Source: Paracoccaceae bacterium (lineage in GTDB: Bacteria; Pseudomonadota; Alphaproteobacteria; Rhodobacterales; Rhodobacteraceae). From it: a DNA stretch of 62,780 bases. The DNA lies in contig JASBTX010000015.1 in NCBI GenBank assembly GCA_030148225.1, forward strand, positions 1-62,780, in the 5' to 3' direction. Positions 26,397-35,130 of this stretch are shown in pieces (position 1 is the stretch's first letter; each line of letters opens with the position of its first letter). The notes under the pieces were generated by a model. It was not told the origin of the DNA. It was given only the letters and a program-made list of their open reading frames with translations, and made no database searches. The translations under genes and the position numbers were made by a program.

Positions 26397-27601
26397 GGGT
26401 TGGCAAGCTGGGCCATCTGGGTGAGGGCGTGTTGGAGGGGCCGGTCTATGCCCCGATGACGCTGCCGGGTGAAGAGGTCAGCGGGACGGTTGCAGGCAAT
26501 CGCCTGACCGATATCCGGATCATCACACCCAGCCCGCACCGGATCAAACCGCCCTGCCGGTATTTCCGCAGTTGCGGGGGCTGCGCCATGCAGCATGCGG
26601 ATGACGATTTCGTGGCCGGATGGAAGCGCGAAATCGTCCGTCAGGCGCTGGGCGCGCATGGCCTGCCCATGCCCCAGGCCGATGTGCTGACATCACCGCC
26701 CCGGTCGCGCCGCAGGGTCAGCTTTGCCGGGTGGCGGGGCAAATCGGCGCCCCAGATCGGGTTCCATGCGCGGGGTCAGGATGTGCTGGTGGCGGTGGAT
26801 CAGTGTTTGCTGCTGGAGGACCGGATCAACGCGGCGATGCCGTTTTACCGCGCGCTTGTCATGGCGGGGGCTTCGCGAAGATCGACGATCAGAATTGCGG
26901 TGACCGATGCCGAAAACGGGCTGGATGTTCAGGTTGCCGACGGCAAAGCGCTGGATGCTGCCGGATTGTCAAACCTCGCGGCAATGGCGGCAGAGGCGCA
27001 AGTTATCCGCCTGATCTGGAATGACGAGGTTGCGTTCCAGTCAGAGGCGCCGGTTGTCACCGTCGGGGATATCGCCGTGCGTCCGCCAGCGGGATCGTTC
27101 CTGCAGGCGACGCGCACGGCCCAGCGGGCGCTGACCGAAATTGTCAGCGATATCGTCGGCCCGGGGCGTCTGGCGGCCGATCTTTTTGCGGGGATCGGGA
27201 CATTCGCCCTGCCGCTGGCGCGGGAAAGGGCGGTTCACGCCGTTGAAGGGGATGCAGAGATGTTGGCTGCGCTACTGGATGGCTGGCGTCAGGCGCAGGG
27301 GCTGAGGCCGGTCACGGGCGAGGTGCGCGATCTTTTTCGCAATCCGCTGCTGGCGTCGGAACTTGCCCAATATGATGCGGTTGTCATCGATCCGCCCCGG
27401 GCCGGCGCGGCGGCGCAGGTGGCCGAGATTGCGCGCGCGGATGTGGAACGGGTGGCCTATGTATCCTGCAACCCGGTGAGTTTTGCGCGTGATGCCGCGA
27501 CTCTGATCAGCGGGGGCTGTCACCTGGACAGGCTGAATGTTGTCGACCAGTTCAGATGGTCGCCGCATGTCGAACTGGTGGCGGGGTTTTCGCGCGGCTG
27601 A
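26393..27601 (+). CDS. 4Fe-4S RNA (uracil-5-)-methyltransferase, RlmCD/TrmA-like
   Basis: 402 residues from a GTG at 26393. A TRAM-like N-terminus (KLGHLGEGVLEGP) is followed by cysteines 55, 61, 64 and 138, the ligands of the 4Fe-4S cluster in this family. The methyltransferase fold has DLFAGIGTF (263-271) for SAM and the catalytic Cys359 in VSCNP. It makes 5-methyluridine in 23S rRNA or tRNA; which uracil it modifies cannot be read here. Start overlaps the exporter gene stop. Confidence 0.9.
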   Translation: MRVGKLGHLGEGVLEGPVYAPMTLPGEEVSGTVAGNRLTDIRIITPSPHRIKPPCRYFRSCGGCAMQHADDDFVAGWKREIVRQALGAHGLPMPQADVLTSPPRSRRRVSFAGWRGKSAPQIGFHARGQDVLVAVDQCLLLEDRINAAMPFYRALVMAGASRRSTIRIAVTDAENGLDVQVADGKALDAAGLSNLAAMAAEAQVIRLIWNDEVAFQSEAPVVTVGDIAVRPPAGSFLQATRTAQRALTEIVSDIVGPGRLAADLFAGIGTFALPLARERAVHAVEGDAEMLAALLDGWRQAQGLRPVTGEVRDLFRNPLLASELAQYDAVVIDPPRAGAAAQVAEIARADVERVAYVSCNPVSFARDAATLISGGCHLDRLNVVDQFRWSPHVELVAGFSRG

Positions 27602-27616
27602 CGCGGACAGCCGGGG

Positions 27617-28240
27617 TTAACCTTGGGTATCGGCCTCTGCTGCAGCGTCTTCGGCAACTTCGGCCGGGTTCGGGTTCTGCAGTGAAACGAATTCGGGGAT
27701 ATCGGCAATCGGCTGCTGCTCACCCTCGCCGCCCAGCACCATCGTCCACCAGATCTTGCCACTCGCCTCTTGCTGAAACGAGAATCCCATGGCGACCGCG
27801 CTGGGGTCCATGATGACCTCGCGGGTCACGGGGGACTCCATCCAGGCGGCCAGTGTCTCCAACTCAGTCTCGAAGGATTCTGAAATCGCCTCGCCGATCA
27901 GGGCGCCGGTATAGCCCGCGCGGCGAATCCGATCGACCGGCGATGAGCCATCAGAACCGAAATGCCAGGGGCGGTTCTGGATGGACATGTCGCGCGAATG
28001 GGTCGCCGCCGCGGCATTCAGGCTGGCATTCAGTTCGACAGGTGACAGAGATGAAGCACCCCTGAGCGCATTCACGGCATCCAGCATCCGGAACTGGATT
28101 TTGGATTCCTTGGCTTTGGACACTTTGTAGGTCTTTGCAAGACCGGTGCGGCCGTCCTTGGTTGTAAAAGTTGTTCCAATCTGCCCGCAGGCTGCGAGGA
28201 CCAGCGACAAGGCCCCCAGCAAAGAAATTGCTCGCTTCAT
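27617..28240 (-). CDS. CAP-domain (SCP/PR1-type) lipoprotein
   Basis: 207 residues. A lipobox (LVLAAC, Cys18) ends the signal peptide, so it should be lipid-anchored in the envelope. The CAP domain follows with NALRGASSLSP, then HSRDMSIQNRPWHFGSDGSS, GEAISE and WWTMVLGG. CAP proteins are found in many secreted contexts; function in bacteria is generally unknown. A Glu/Ala-rich tail follows. Start codon ATG at 28238-28240 in a typical place before MKRAISLL. Confidence 0.85.
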   Translation of the reverse strand: MKRAISLLGALSLVLAACGQIGTTFTTKDGRTGLAKTYKVSKAKESKIQFRMLDAVNALRGASSLSPVELNASLNAAAATHSRDMSIQNRPWHFGSDGSSPVDRIRRAGYTGALIGEAISESFETELETLAAWMESPVTREVIMDPSAVAMGFSFQQEASGKIWWTMVLGGEGEQQPIADIPEFVSLQNPNPAEVAEDAAAEADTQG

Positions 28241-28734
28241 TGCCCATCCATCCTGTTGTTTTTTTCGTTCACTAGCGCGAAGTCGGCGATCTGGCAAATA
28301 TTCCTGCGATTCTGTGGGTTGTCTGGACGCAGAGCGATACATGCGTGCCGCACCTGTTCTGCGCTGCCGGGAGTGCTGGGGGTATCGGTGAGTGCGGGAA
28401 TCAGCCCTGCTGCAAGGCCAGCAACCGCCCAAAGGTCAACAAGATTCCGACAAGGCCATGACGTCAGAAACGGCGGCGGATTGAAGGGAAAGCAGTTCAA
28501 AAGGCCGGGAATCCATCGTATATGCAGCGCTGTGCGGGTTCCGACGCGCTGAAAGACGGCAGATAAGTGTTGCCAATTTGACGACATTTTGGAAAACGCG
28601 AGGAAGCCAGTGATTTCACGGCATTGCAATTCGAAGATGTTGCTGTTTTAACAGATTCCACGAGGTACAGTCTTGGGCCATATTTTGTTCGGCATTCTGT
28701 TGGATGGGTATGGTGGAAATATCGGAGGATTACG
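28241..28734. other. Intergenic region before a small-protein gene; no supported CDS
   Basis: A minus-strand frame ends in TGA overlapping the CAP lipoprotein start (ATGA), preceded by LVDLWAVAGLAAGL and a Cys-containing tail, but it has no recognisable family or clear ribosome site and I do not call it. The right part must contain the promoter of the small-protein gene at 28735. Nothing else is visible. Confidence 0.45.
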
Positions 28735-28914
28735 ATGAAAAAAGTTGCTCTCGCCGCCGCGTTCTCTCTTGCTGCTGCCACTGCTTTTGCAGGTGGCTAC
28801 GATGCACCAATTGTTGAGCCAATCGTTATCGAAGAAGAAGCTGCTTCTTCTTCGGCAGGCGGCATCGTTGTGCCACTGCTGCTGCTGGTTCTGCTTGCAG
28901 CCGCGTCCAACTAA
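28735..28914 (+). CDS. Tiny exported membrane protein beside hemH
   Basis: 59 residues. A signal peptide (MKKVALAAAFSLAAATAFA) is followed by an acidic stretch (EPIVIEEEAA), a Ser patch and a C-terminal hydrophobic helix (GIVVPLLLLVLLAAA). Similar genes next to hemH occur in Rhodobacteraceae as far as I recall, sometimes mis-annotated as ferrochelatase. The ATG at 28735 has a GGAGG ribosome site. Its own terminator follows, and hemH is on the other strand, converging. Function unknown. Confidence 0.7.
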   Translation: MKKVALAAAFSLAAATAFAGGYDAPIVEPIVIEEEAASSSAGGIVVPLLLLVLLAAASN

Positions 28915-28935
28915 TAACTGGCGCACAAGTTAAGG

Positions 28936-28970
28936 AAAGGCGGTACCTTCGGGTGCCGTCTTTTCTTTTT
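28936..28970 (+). terminator. Rho-independent terminator after the small membrane-protein gene
   Basis: AAGGCGGTACC pairs with GGTGCCGTCTT around a TTCG loop (with G-U pairs), then TTTTCTTTTT. UUCG tetraloop and U-tract are classical. It also faces the hemH stop. Confidence 0.85.
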
Positions 28971-28993
28971 GTCAGAGCGTTATTTTACAAGGG

Positions 28994-30040
28994 TTATTCG
29001 CTGTTCGGTGTGATCCAGCCGCGCAGGTTTTCCTGAATGACCTGCGTGAGCGCGCTGATATGGGCGGGCGCGTCGTTGAGGCAGGGTATATAAGTGAACG
29101 CCTCACCGCCGGCATGCTCGAAGCTTTCCCTGATCTCTTCGTTGATCTCTTCCAGCGTCTCGATGCAATCGGCTGAAAAGGCCGGGGCGATAACAGCGAT
29201 GTTGCGCTTGCCGTCCTCGCGAGCGAGGCGGGCGACCTCTTCCACGGTATAAGGCTTCAGCCATTCCTCGGGTCCGAAGCGGGACTGGAAGGTGGTTTTG
29301 ATCTGCGAATCGTCCCAGCCGAGCCGCTCTTTGAGGAGGCGAGTCGTTTTCTGGCATTGGCAGTGATAGGGATCGCCTTCGGTCAGATACCGTTCGGGCA
29401 CGCCGTGATACGAGCAGACCAGGATATCGGGCCGCGTGCTGAGCGATGCATAGGATGCCTCGACCGAGCAGGCGAGCGCATCGATATAGGCCGGGTGATC
29501 GAAATAGGGGCCTGCGGTCCGCACGGTTGGCTGCCATTTGACGTCCATCAGCGCACGAAAGAACTGATCATTGGCGGTGGCGGTCGTCGCGCCGGCATAT
29601 TGCGGGTAGAGCGGAAAGAACAGGATCCTGCGGCACCCCGCATCCAGCATCCGCTGCACCACCGAAGCTGTCGACGGATTGCCGTAGCGCATGCAGAAAT
29701 CGACCATGACCTCATCCCCGTAAGCGCGTTCGATTTCGGCGCTGATGGCCCGGGTCTGCGATTTGGTGATGGTCATGAGCGGGCTTTCATCCGCGTCGTT
29801 GTTCCAGATGCTGCGATAGGCGGCTCCGGATGAAAAGGGTCGCTTGGACAGGATGATCAGCTGCAGGAGCGGCTGCCATTTCCAGGCGGGGTAATCGATG
29901 ACACGTTTGTCCGACAGAAACTCGGACAGGTAGCGCCGCATGGACCAGTAATCCGTGGCATCCGGCGTGCCCAGATTGGCCAGCAATACACCCACCTTGG
30001 CGGGTTTTACTGTCGGGTGGTTCGCAGGTAGTGTCATCAT
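28994..30040 (-). CDS. hemH: Ferrochelatase
   Basis: 348 residues. Typical segments are GVLLANLGTPDA (N-terminus), RYLSEFLSD, FFPLYPQYAG and the catalytic His region CSYHGVPERY (about 208-217). The C-terminal SADCIETLEEI completes the family pattern. It inserts ferrous iron into protoporphyrin IX, the last step of haem synthesis. No C-terminal 2Fe-2S cysteines are evident beyond the single PCLND. The next gene on the same strand starts 12 bp upstream, so the two are probably one transcript. Confidence 0.96.
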   Translation of the reverse strand: MMTLPANHPTVKPAKVGVLLANLGTPDATDYWSMRRYLSEFLSDKRVIDYPAWKWQPLLQLIILSKRPFSSGAAYRSIWNNDADESPLMTITKSQTRAISAEIERAYGDEVMVDFCMRYGNPSTASVVQRMLDAGCRRILFFPLYPQYAGATTATANDQFFRALMDVKWQPTVRTAGPYFDHPAYIDALACSVEASYASLSTRPDILVCSYHGVPERYLTEGDPYHCQCQKTTRLLKERLGWDDSQIKTTFQSRFGPEEWLKPYTVEEVARLAREDGKRNIAVIAPAFSADCIETLEEINEEIRESFEHAGGEAFTYIPCLNDAPAHISALTQVIQENLRGWITPNSE

Positions 30041-30052
30041 GTGTTCCGTTGG

Positions 30053-30901
30053 CTATTTCGTGGCATTGCCGGTGTCGTTCATGTTTTCGGGATCATGTTC
30101 GGTTGTGCCGAGCGCATCGGCAAGGCGCGTGACCGCCGATCCGGGCCTGAGCGGTGTTGGCTGTGACGGATCGGGGGCCCAGCCTGTCAGAAACATCATC
30201 TCGAATGTTGCGGGCACGCGGCCTTGATCCCCCGAATAATTCTGGATGTAGATCTGTGCTGCCAGTTCCATAAGGCAACGGGGTGTAAAGGTTTTTTTGC
30301 GACCGGTCAGAATGTTGGTTTCCCCCATGGAGCGCAGGTCGTGCATCAGGTGCAAGGGTGAGGCATAGCTGACCTCTTCTAGGATGCTGTCGGCGACCGG
30401 CAGGGCGAGGCCAGCGCGCTGAAGCAGGCCGCCAAGATCCCTGATCTCGGCCATGGGCAGAACGCGCGGGCTGAGCCCGTCTGTCAGGCGGACCTCGGCT
30501 TCGGCCAGCGCGCTGCGCAGTTCATGCAGCGTCCGACCACCGGGGAATGCAGCGATCAGCAGCCCGTCGGGGCAGAGCGCGCGGCGGCACTGAACCAGTT
30601 GTCCCACCGGATCATTCGCGCCGTGCAGCCCCATTGCGTGGATTACCAGATCATGGCGCCCGGGTTCCAGCGGCAGCGTGTCATCATCCCCGACAATGCG
30701 GGCGCCCGTCAGGGTGTTGGCCCAGAAATCCGGAAATCCCGTCACGATGGCGGGTTTTGTAAAGCTTCTGTTAACGTCGCGCAGTCTTTCCTTGATCTCG
30801 GATTGCACCAGCGCGTGCAGGAACAAATCGTCGGTATTCAGGACACGCCGACGCTTTGCCTGTTGGGCAGTGCGATCGAAAAGGGGCTGGGATGCGGTCA
30901 T
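30053..30901 (-). CDS. BioC-type SAM-dependent methyltransferase domain protein (NDUFAF5-like)
   Basis: 282 residues beginning LFDRTAQQAKRRRV, typical of the NDUFAF5/BioC-like group. The SAM-binding glycine motif is weak, but HDLVIHAMGLHGANDPVGQL and RRALCPDGLLIAAFPGG match the conserved strands. Mitochondrial NDUFAF5 hydroxylates an Arg of complex I, and the bacterial gene could assist respiratory assembly; that is analogy only. Operon with hemH. Start 45 bp from the comF start, on the opposite strand. Confidence 0.8.
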   Translation of the reverse strand: MTASQPLFDRTAQQAKRRRVLNTDDLFLHALVQSEIKERLRDVNRSFTKPAIVTGFPDFWANTLTGARIVGDDDTLPLEPGRHDLVIHAMGLHGANDPVGQLVQCRRALCPDGLLIAAFPGGRTLHELRSALAEAEVRLTDGLSPRVLPMAEIRDLGGLLQRAGLALPVADSILEEVSYASPLHLMHDLRSMGETNILTGRKKTFTPRCLMELAAQIYIQNYSGDQGRVPATFEMMFLTGWAPDPSQPTPLRPGSAVTRLADALGTTEHDPENMNDTGNATK

Positions 30902-30946
30902 CAGGGCGGCCTTGTTTCAGCCGGTGTCTAAAGGGTTGGTGCCGGA

Positions 30947-31663
30947 ATGCAATCATTGCTGCGTCTTGTGTACCCGCCGCTTTGCCTGACCTGCGATGCG
31001 CTGGTCGACAGCGAATATGGGCTGTGCGGTGATTGCTGGCGCGACACGCCCTTTATTCATGGGCTGAGTTGTCAGGCATGCGGTGCGCCGCTGCCGGGTG
31101 AGGCGGACGGGACACCGGTGCATTGCGACGATTGTCTGAAGATCGCCCGCCCATGGCAATCGGGGGCGAGCGCGTTGATCTACCGGGGAAATGCGCGCCG
31201 GATTGTTCTGGGCCTCAAGCACGGGGACAGGCATGACTATGCGGTGGCGGCTGCGGGATGGATGGCGGCAAAACTGCCCGAAGGACTGGCGGCGGGGACG
31301 ATCATCTGCCCCGTGCCGTTGCACCGGTTGCGGCTTTTTCAGCGCCGGTACAACCAGTCGGCGCTGTTGTCGTCGCGGCTGGCGCGGCTGACGCGAATGA
31401 TGCATGTCGCGGACATGCTGATCCGGACCCGGCGTACCCGGCCGCACGAGAAGATGAGCGTCGATGAGCGGTTTGCAAATATGGACGGGGCGTTGGCGGT
31501 AAACGCGCGCCACGGTCGTCTGCCCCGGGGCCGGAGATTCGTGTTGGTCGACGATGTCATGACATCGGGCGCGACGCTGGGCGCATCCGCCGGGGTGCTG
31601 CTGGCGGCAGGGGCCAAAGAAGTTCACGTCCTGACACTGGCGCGCGCGGTGAAGTCTCCCTAA
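30947..31663 (+). CDS. comF: ComF-family phosphoribosyltransferase-like protein
   Basis: 238 residues. An N-terminal zinc ribbon of paired cysteines (LCLTCD, LCGDC, SCQACG, CDDC) is followed by the phosphoribosyltransferase fold with the PRPP loop FVLVDDVMTSGATL near residue 200. ComF proteins are needed for DNA uptake in competent bacteria, but in alphaproteobacteria the role is mostly unproven. It precedes grxC on the same strand with a 35-bp gap. Confidence 0.88.
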   Translation: MQSLLRLVYPPLCLTCDALVDSEYGLCGDCWRDTPFIHGLSCQACGAPLPGEADGTPVHCDDCLKIARPWQSGASALIYRGNARRIVLGLKHGDRHDYAVAAAGWMAAKLPEGLAAGTIICPVPLHRLRLFQRRYNQSALLSSRLARLTRMMHVADMLIRTRRTRPHEKMSVDERFANMDGALAVNARHGRLPRGRRFVLVDDVMTSGATLGASAGVLLAAGAKEVHVLTLARAVKSP

Positions 31664-31698
31664 ATAGACGGTCAGAAACGCCAGCCAAGGAGGTCGGC

Positions 31699-31956
31699 AT
31701 GAAACCCGTTGAAATCTATACCTCGCCGCTTTGCGGGTATTGCCATGCCGCGAAGCGTTTGCTGAACGACAAGGGTGTCCAGTACACGGAATTCAACGTT
31801 GCCATGAACCCGGCCAAAAAGCGCGAAATGATGGACCGGGCGCGTGGCCGCCATACGGTGCCGCAGATCTTTGTCGGAACGGTGCATGTCGGCGGCTGTG
31901 ACGAGCTTTTTGCGCTGGAGCGGGCGGGCAAGCTCGACACGCTGCTGGCCGCCTGA
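31699..31956 (+). CDS. grxC: Glutaredoxin 3
   Basis: 85 residues. The active site CGYC (Cys12, Cys15), the cis-Pro segment TVPQIFVG and the GSH-binding GGCDEL are all present. It reduces disulphides and glutathione mixed disulphides with glutathione as donor. Start ATG at 31699 with AAGGAGG just upstream. The nitrilase gene follows 5 bp after its stop, so they are in one operon, perhaps reflecting redox or amide metabolism coupling. Confidence 0.96.
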   Translation: MKPVEIYTSPLCGYCHAAKRLLNDKGVQYTEFNVAMNPAKKREMMDRARGRHTVPQIFVGTVHVGGCDELFALERAGKLDTLLAA

Positions 31957-31961
31957 TCGCG

Positions 31962-32783
31962 GTGCGCCTGTCGCTCTTGCAAATGAATTCGGGTGGCGAT
32001 CCGGCCCGGAACCTGTCTGACACGCTGTCGCTGATCGGGGCGGCGGTCCGGGACGGGGCAGAGATGATCCTGACGCCCGAAGTGACGAACTGTATCGCGG
32101 AAAACCGCAAGGCGCAGGCCGCCGCCCTGAAACACGAGCGCGATGACGAGACGCTGGCCCGGTTGCGGCAGGCGGCGCGCGCGGCGGGTGTCTGGCTTTT
32201 GCCGGGATCGCTGGCGCTGAAGACGGATGATGCCGATGGCCGGTTTGCCAACCGTTCCTTTCTGATCTCGCCCGAAGGTGAGATCGTGGCCCGTTATGAC
32301 AAGGTTCATATGTTCGATGTCGAGATTTCCGAGACCGAGTCCTATCGGGAATCGCGGCATTACCGGCCGGGTAATCGCGCCGTTCTGGCGCGGGCGGGTG
32401 ACATAAGCATCGGAATGACGATCTGTTATGACCTCAGATTTCCCGGGCTTTATGCCGATCTTGCCCGTGCCGGGGCCACGCTGATAACGGTGCCTTCGGC
32501 GTTTTCGCCTGTCAGCGGTGCCGCCCATTGGGAGGTTTTGTTACGCGCGCGGGCGATTGAGACGGGTGCGTTTGTGGTGGCACCGGCGCAAACCGGCCAG
32601 CATAATGCACGGCGAAAAACCTATGGCCATTCCATGGTTGTCGACCCCTGGGGGAAGGTATTGCTGGATGCGGGTACAGAACCGGGCGTCTACACTATTG
32701 ATATTGATCCCAAAGAAAGTGAGATTGCGCGGCGACGCATTCCGGCGCTGAACCATCACAGGGACTTTCTGCCACCCGCATGA
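31962..32783 (+). CDS. Carbon-nitrogen hydrolase (nitrilase superfamily, Nit type)
   Basis: 273 residues from a GTG at 31962. The catalytic triad is visible: Glu40 in LTPEVTN, Lys in YDKVHMFD (about 110) and Cys in MTICYDLRFP (about 147). Close to the Nit1/Nit2-type omega-amidases that cleave deaminated glutathione, which would suit the glutaredoxin neighbour; substrate assignment is inference. Its stop overlaps the MarR gene start (ATGA). Confidence 0.85.
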   Translation: MRLSLLQMNSGGDPARNLSDTLSLIGAAVRDGAEMILTPEVTNCIAENRKAQAAALKHERDDETLARLRQAARAAGVWLLPGSLALKTDDADGRFANRSFLISPEGEIVARYDKVHMFDVEISETESYRESRHYRPGNRAVLARAGDISIGMTICYDLRFPGLYADLARAGATLITVPSAFSPVSGAAHWEVLLRARAIETGAFVVAPAQTGQHNARRKTYGHSMVVDPWGKVLLDAGTEPGVYTIDIDPKESEIARRRIPALNHHRDFLPPA

Positions 32784-33232
32784 ACGCCTCGAATGATCCC
32801 CTTGCCGTGACGCTGTTCAGCGAGATTTTTACCGCTGATCAGATCGCCCGCAGCCATGTTACCCGGGCATTGCCCAAGGGGATGGAATTGTCACATTTTT
32901 CCGTGCTGAACCTGCTGTCCAGCACGCAGGGCGAAAAATCACCGGCGCAGCTTGCGCGGATGTTTCACGTGACCAAGGGCGCGATGACCAACACGCTGAA
33001 CAAGCTGGAATGGGCCGGATATGTGCATGTGCGCCCCGACTGGGAAGACGCGCGCCGCAAGATGATCACGATCAGCCCGGCGGGCAAGGCGGCGCTGGAT
33101 TCAGCTCTTCAATCCGTGCTGCCGATGATTTCCGAGATCGTGGCGCAGGTCGGCCCCGAGAGGGTACGTGGCACCCTGCCGGTGCTGCGAGAGATACGCG
33201 AAAAGCTGGATGAGCTGAACAAGGACGGCTAG
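32780..33232 (+). CDS. MarR-family transcriptional regulator
   Basis: 150 residues. The winged helix-turn-helix spans about 40-105, with [29 protein letters not shown] as recognition helix and wing. MarR proteins bind palindromic operators as dimers and usually respond to phenolic or redox ligands. It is coupled to the nitrilase gene (4-nt overlap) and ends tail to tail with ubiG (4-nt overlap). Target genes unknown. Confidence 0.9.
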   Translation: MNASNDPLAVTLFSEIFTADQIARSHVTRALPKGMELSHFSVLNLLSSTQGEKSPAQLARMFHVTKGAMTNTLNKLEWAGYVHVRPDWEDARRKMITISPAGKAALDSALQSVLPMISEIVAQVGPERVRGTLPVLREIREKLDELNKDG

Positions 33233-33984
33233 GCCGGATTGGTGCTGGCGGTGACATAGTTCACGCTGAGGTCGCGTTCAGACAATTGCCATTGCCAACG
33301 GACCGGGTTGAGGATCATGCCGGTCTTGTCCACCGGTTCCAGGCCTGCGCCCCGCAAGAGGCCAAACAGCTCGTCCGGTGTGATGAATTTGCGCCAGTCA
33401 TGGGTGCCGCGCGGCAGCCAGCGCAGGATATGCTCGGCCCCCAGTATGGCAAAGGCATAGCTTTTGGCGTTGCGGTTCAGGGTCGAGCAGATCAGGAGGC
33501 CCCCGGGTTTGAGCAGCGATCTGCAGGCCACGAGAAAGGCGGCGGGGTCCGCTACATGCTCGATCACCTCCATCGCCAGCACGACATCGAATTGCTGACC
33601 GGTTTCGGCAATCGCCTCGGCGGTGCTGTGGCGGTAATCGATGGTAAGCCCAGATTGCGCGGCGTGGATGCGGGCGACCGGAATGTTGCGCCCGGCAGCG
33701 TCGGCACCAACGATATCCCCACCCAGACGTGCCATGGGTTCCGACAACAGGCCGCCACCGCATCCGATATCCAGAATGCCCAGCCCCGCGAACGGGCGAT
33801 CCTGCGAAAGGTCACGGCCAAATTCGGTCGCGATCTGGCGCGTAATATAGTCAAGCCGGCAGGGGTTGAGGTGGTGCAGCGGTTTGAACTTGCCCTCGGG
33901 ATCCCACCAGTCGGCGGCCATGGCCTCGAATTTGGCGATCTCTTCCGGGTCAACGGTATCAACTTTTGCAGTCGGCATGGACAT
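33229..33984 (-). CDS. ubiG: Ubiquinone biosynthesis O-methyltransferase UbiG
   Basis: 251 residues. The SAM motif [15 protein letters not shown] is at about 70-84, with the upstream [23 protein letters not shown] segment specific for UbiG. It carries out both O-methylations in ubiquinone synthesis. The start is at 33984 or the in-frame ATG six bases on (33978). Its start is 61 bp from the divergent pip gene, so the two promoters share a short region. Confidence 0.95.
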   Translation of the reverse strand: MSMPTAKVDTVDPEEIAKFEAMAADWWDPEGKFKPLHHLNPCRLDYITRQIATEFGRDLSQDRPFAGLGILDIGCGGGLLSEPMARLGGDIVGADAAGRNIPVARIHAAQSGLTIDYRHSTAEAIAETGQQFDVVLAMEVIEHVADPAAFLVACRSLLKPGGLLICSTLNRNAKSYAFAILGAEHILRWLPRGTHDWRKFITPDELFGLLRGAGLEPVDKTGMILNPVRWQWQLSERDLSVNYVTASTNPA

Positions 33985-34045
33985 CGCCTTTTAGTCTTGC
34001 GAAGGATGGGGCATCGCCCCTGTTCGGGATTATATAGGCCACTTG

Positions 34046-35041
34046 ATGGACAAGTCCGCTAGCCAAAAGCGCGCAGCCGATTTTCTGTACCCGCCGCTGG
34101 ATCCGTTTGACCAGAGGGTCATGGATACAGGCGACGGGCATCGTGTGTATGTGGAACAATGCGGTAACCCGGACGGCATACCGGTGATCGTTCTGCATGG
34201 CGGCCCCGGCGGGGGATGCAGCCCGGCGATGCGGCGCTATTTCGATCCTGAAACCTATCGGGTTATCCTGTTCGACCAGCGCGGTTGCGGACGTTCGCGC
34301 CCCCATGCCAGCGTCGAGAACAACACCACATGGCATCTGGTGCGCGATATCGAACAGATACGGGATATGCTGGGTATCCCGAAATGGCTGGTCTTTGGTG
34401 GCAGCTGGGGGGCGACGCTGGCGCTGATCTATGCCATTTCCCATCCGGACCGGGTTGGATTTCTGGCGCTCAGGGGCGTTTTCCTGATGACCGAGGCCGA
34501 ACTGGGCTGGTTTTACGGCGGCGGTGCCGGGCAGTTCTGGCCCGATGTCTGGGAAAGGTTCACCTCGCTGATCCCGGAGGCGGAACAGTCAGACCTGATC
34601 GCGGCCTATCACAGCCGCCTGTTCAGTGGTGATCTGATGCAGGAGACACGCTATGCGCGGGCCTGGGCCGCGTGGGAAAATTCACTGGCGTCGATCCGGT
34701 CCGAAGGCCGCGGCGGCGAGAGCCCGACAGATTATGCACGTGCGTTTTCGCGGCTTGAGAACCATTATTTCATCAACCGGGGATTTCTGGACGGTGATGA
34801 ATGGATCCTGAACAATGCCGGGACGATCGCGGCGATACCGGCGGTGATCGTACAGGGGCGTTATGACATGATCTGTCCGCCCGTTTCCGCATGGCGGCTG
34901 TCGCAGCGCCTGCCGCGCGCCGAGCTGAGAATAGCGCCCTTGGCCGGGCATGCGCTGTCGGAGACGGGGATCAGTGCCGAACTGGTGAAATCCATGAACG
35001 AATCGCGGCAACATTTCATGGAACTGTCCAATTTCGGGTAA
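34046..35041 (+). CDS. pip: Proline iminopeptidase
   Basis: 331 residues. Alpha/beta hydrolase of the S33 type: the oxyanion motif HGGPGGG (about 50-56), the nucleophile Ser in GGSWGATLAL (about 113-122) and the catalytic His in LAGHAL near the end. It removes N-terminal proline from peptides. ATG 34046 preferred to a TTG just before. The peptide ABC importer starts 90 bp downstream, so uptake and digestion of peptides may be linked. Confidence 0.94.
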   Translation: MDKSASQKRAADFLYPPLDPFDQRVMDTGDGHRVYVEQCGNPDGIPVIVLHGGPGGGCSPAMRRYFDPETYRVILFDQRGCGRSRPHASVENNTTWHLVRDIEQIRDMLGIPKWLVFGGSWGATLALIYAISHPDRVGFLALRGVFLMTEAELGWFYGGGAGQFWPDVWERFTSLIPEAEQSDLIAAYHSRLFSGDLMQETRYARAWAAWENSLASIRSEGRGGESPTDYARAFSRLENHYFINRGFLDGDEWILNNAGTIAAIPAVIVQGRYDMICPPVSAWRLSQRLPRAELRIAPLAGHALSETGISAELVKSMNESRQHFMELSNFG

Positions 35042-35130
35042 TTATCTGTCCAATCCGGATTCAAGCCTTTACAAAAATTCCAACCGCCCGGATACTTTTT
35101 CCTAACAAAAACAACAGGGGATGTTCGCGG

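Noticed and set aside
28237..28629. Minus-strand frame ending on the CAP lipoprotein start
   Set aside because: No recognisable family, no ribosome site, and unlike its neighbours in composition. Kept only as a low-interest finding.
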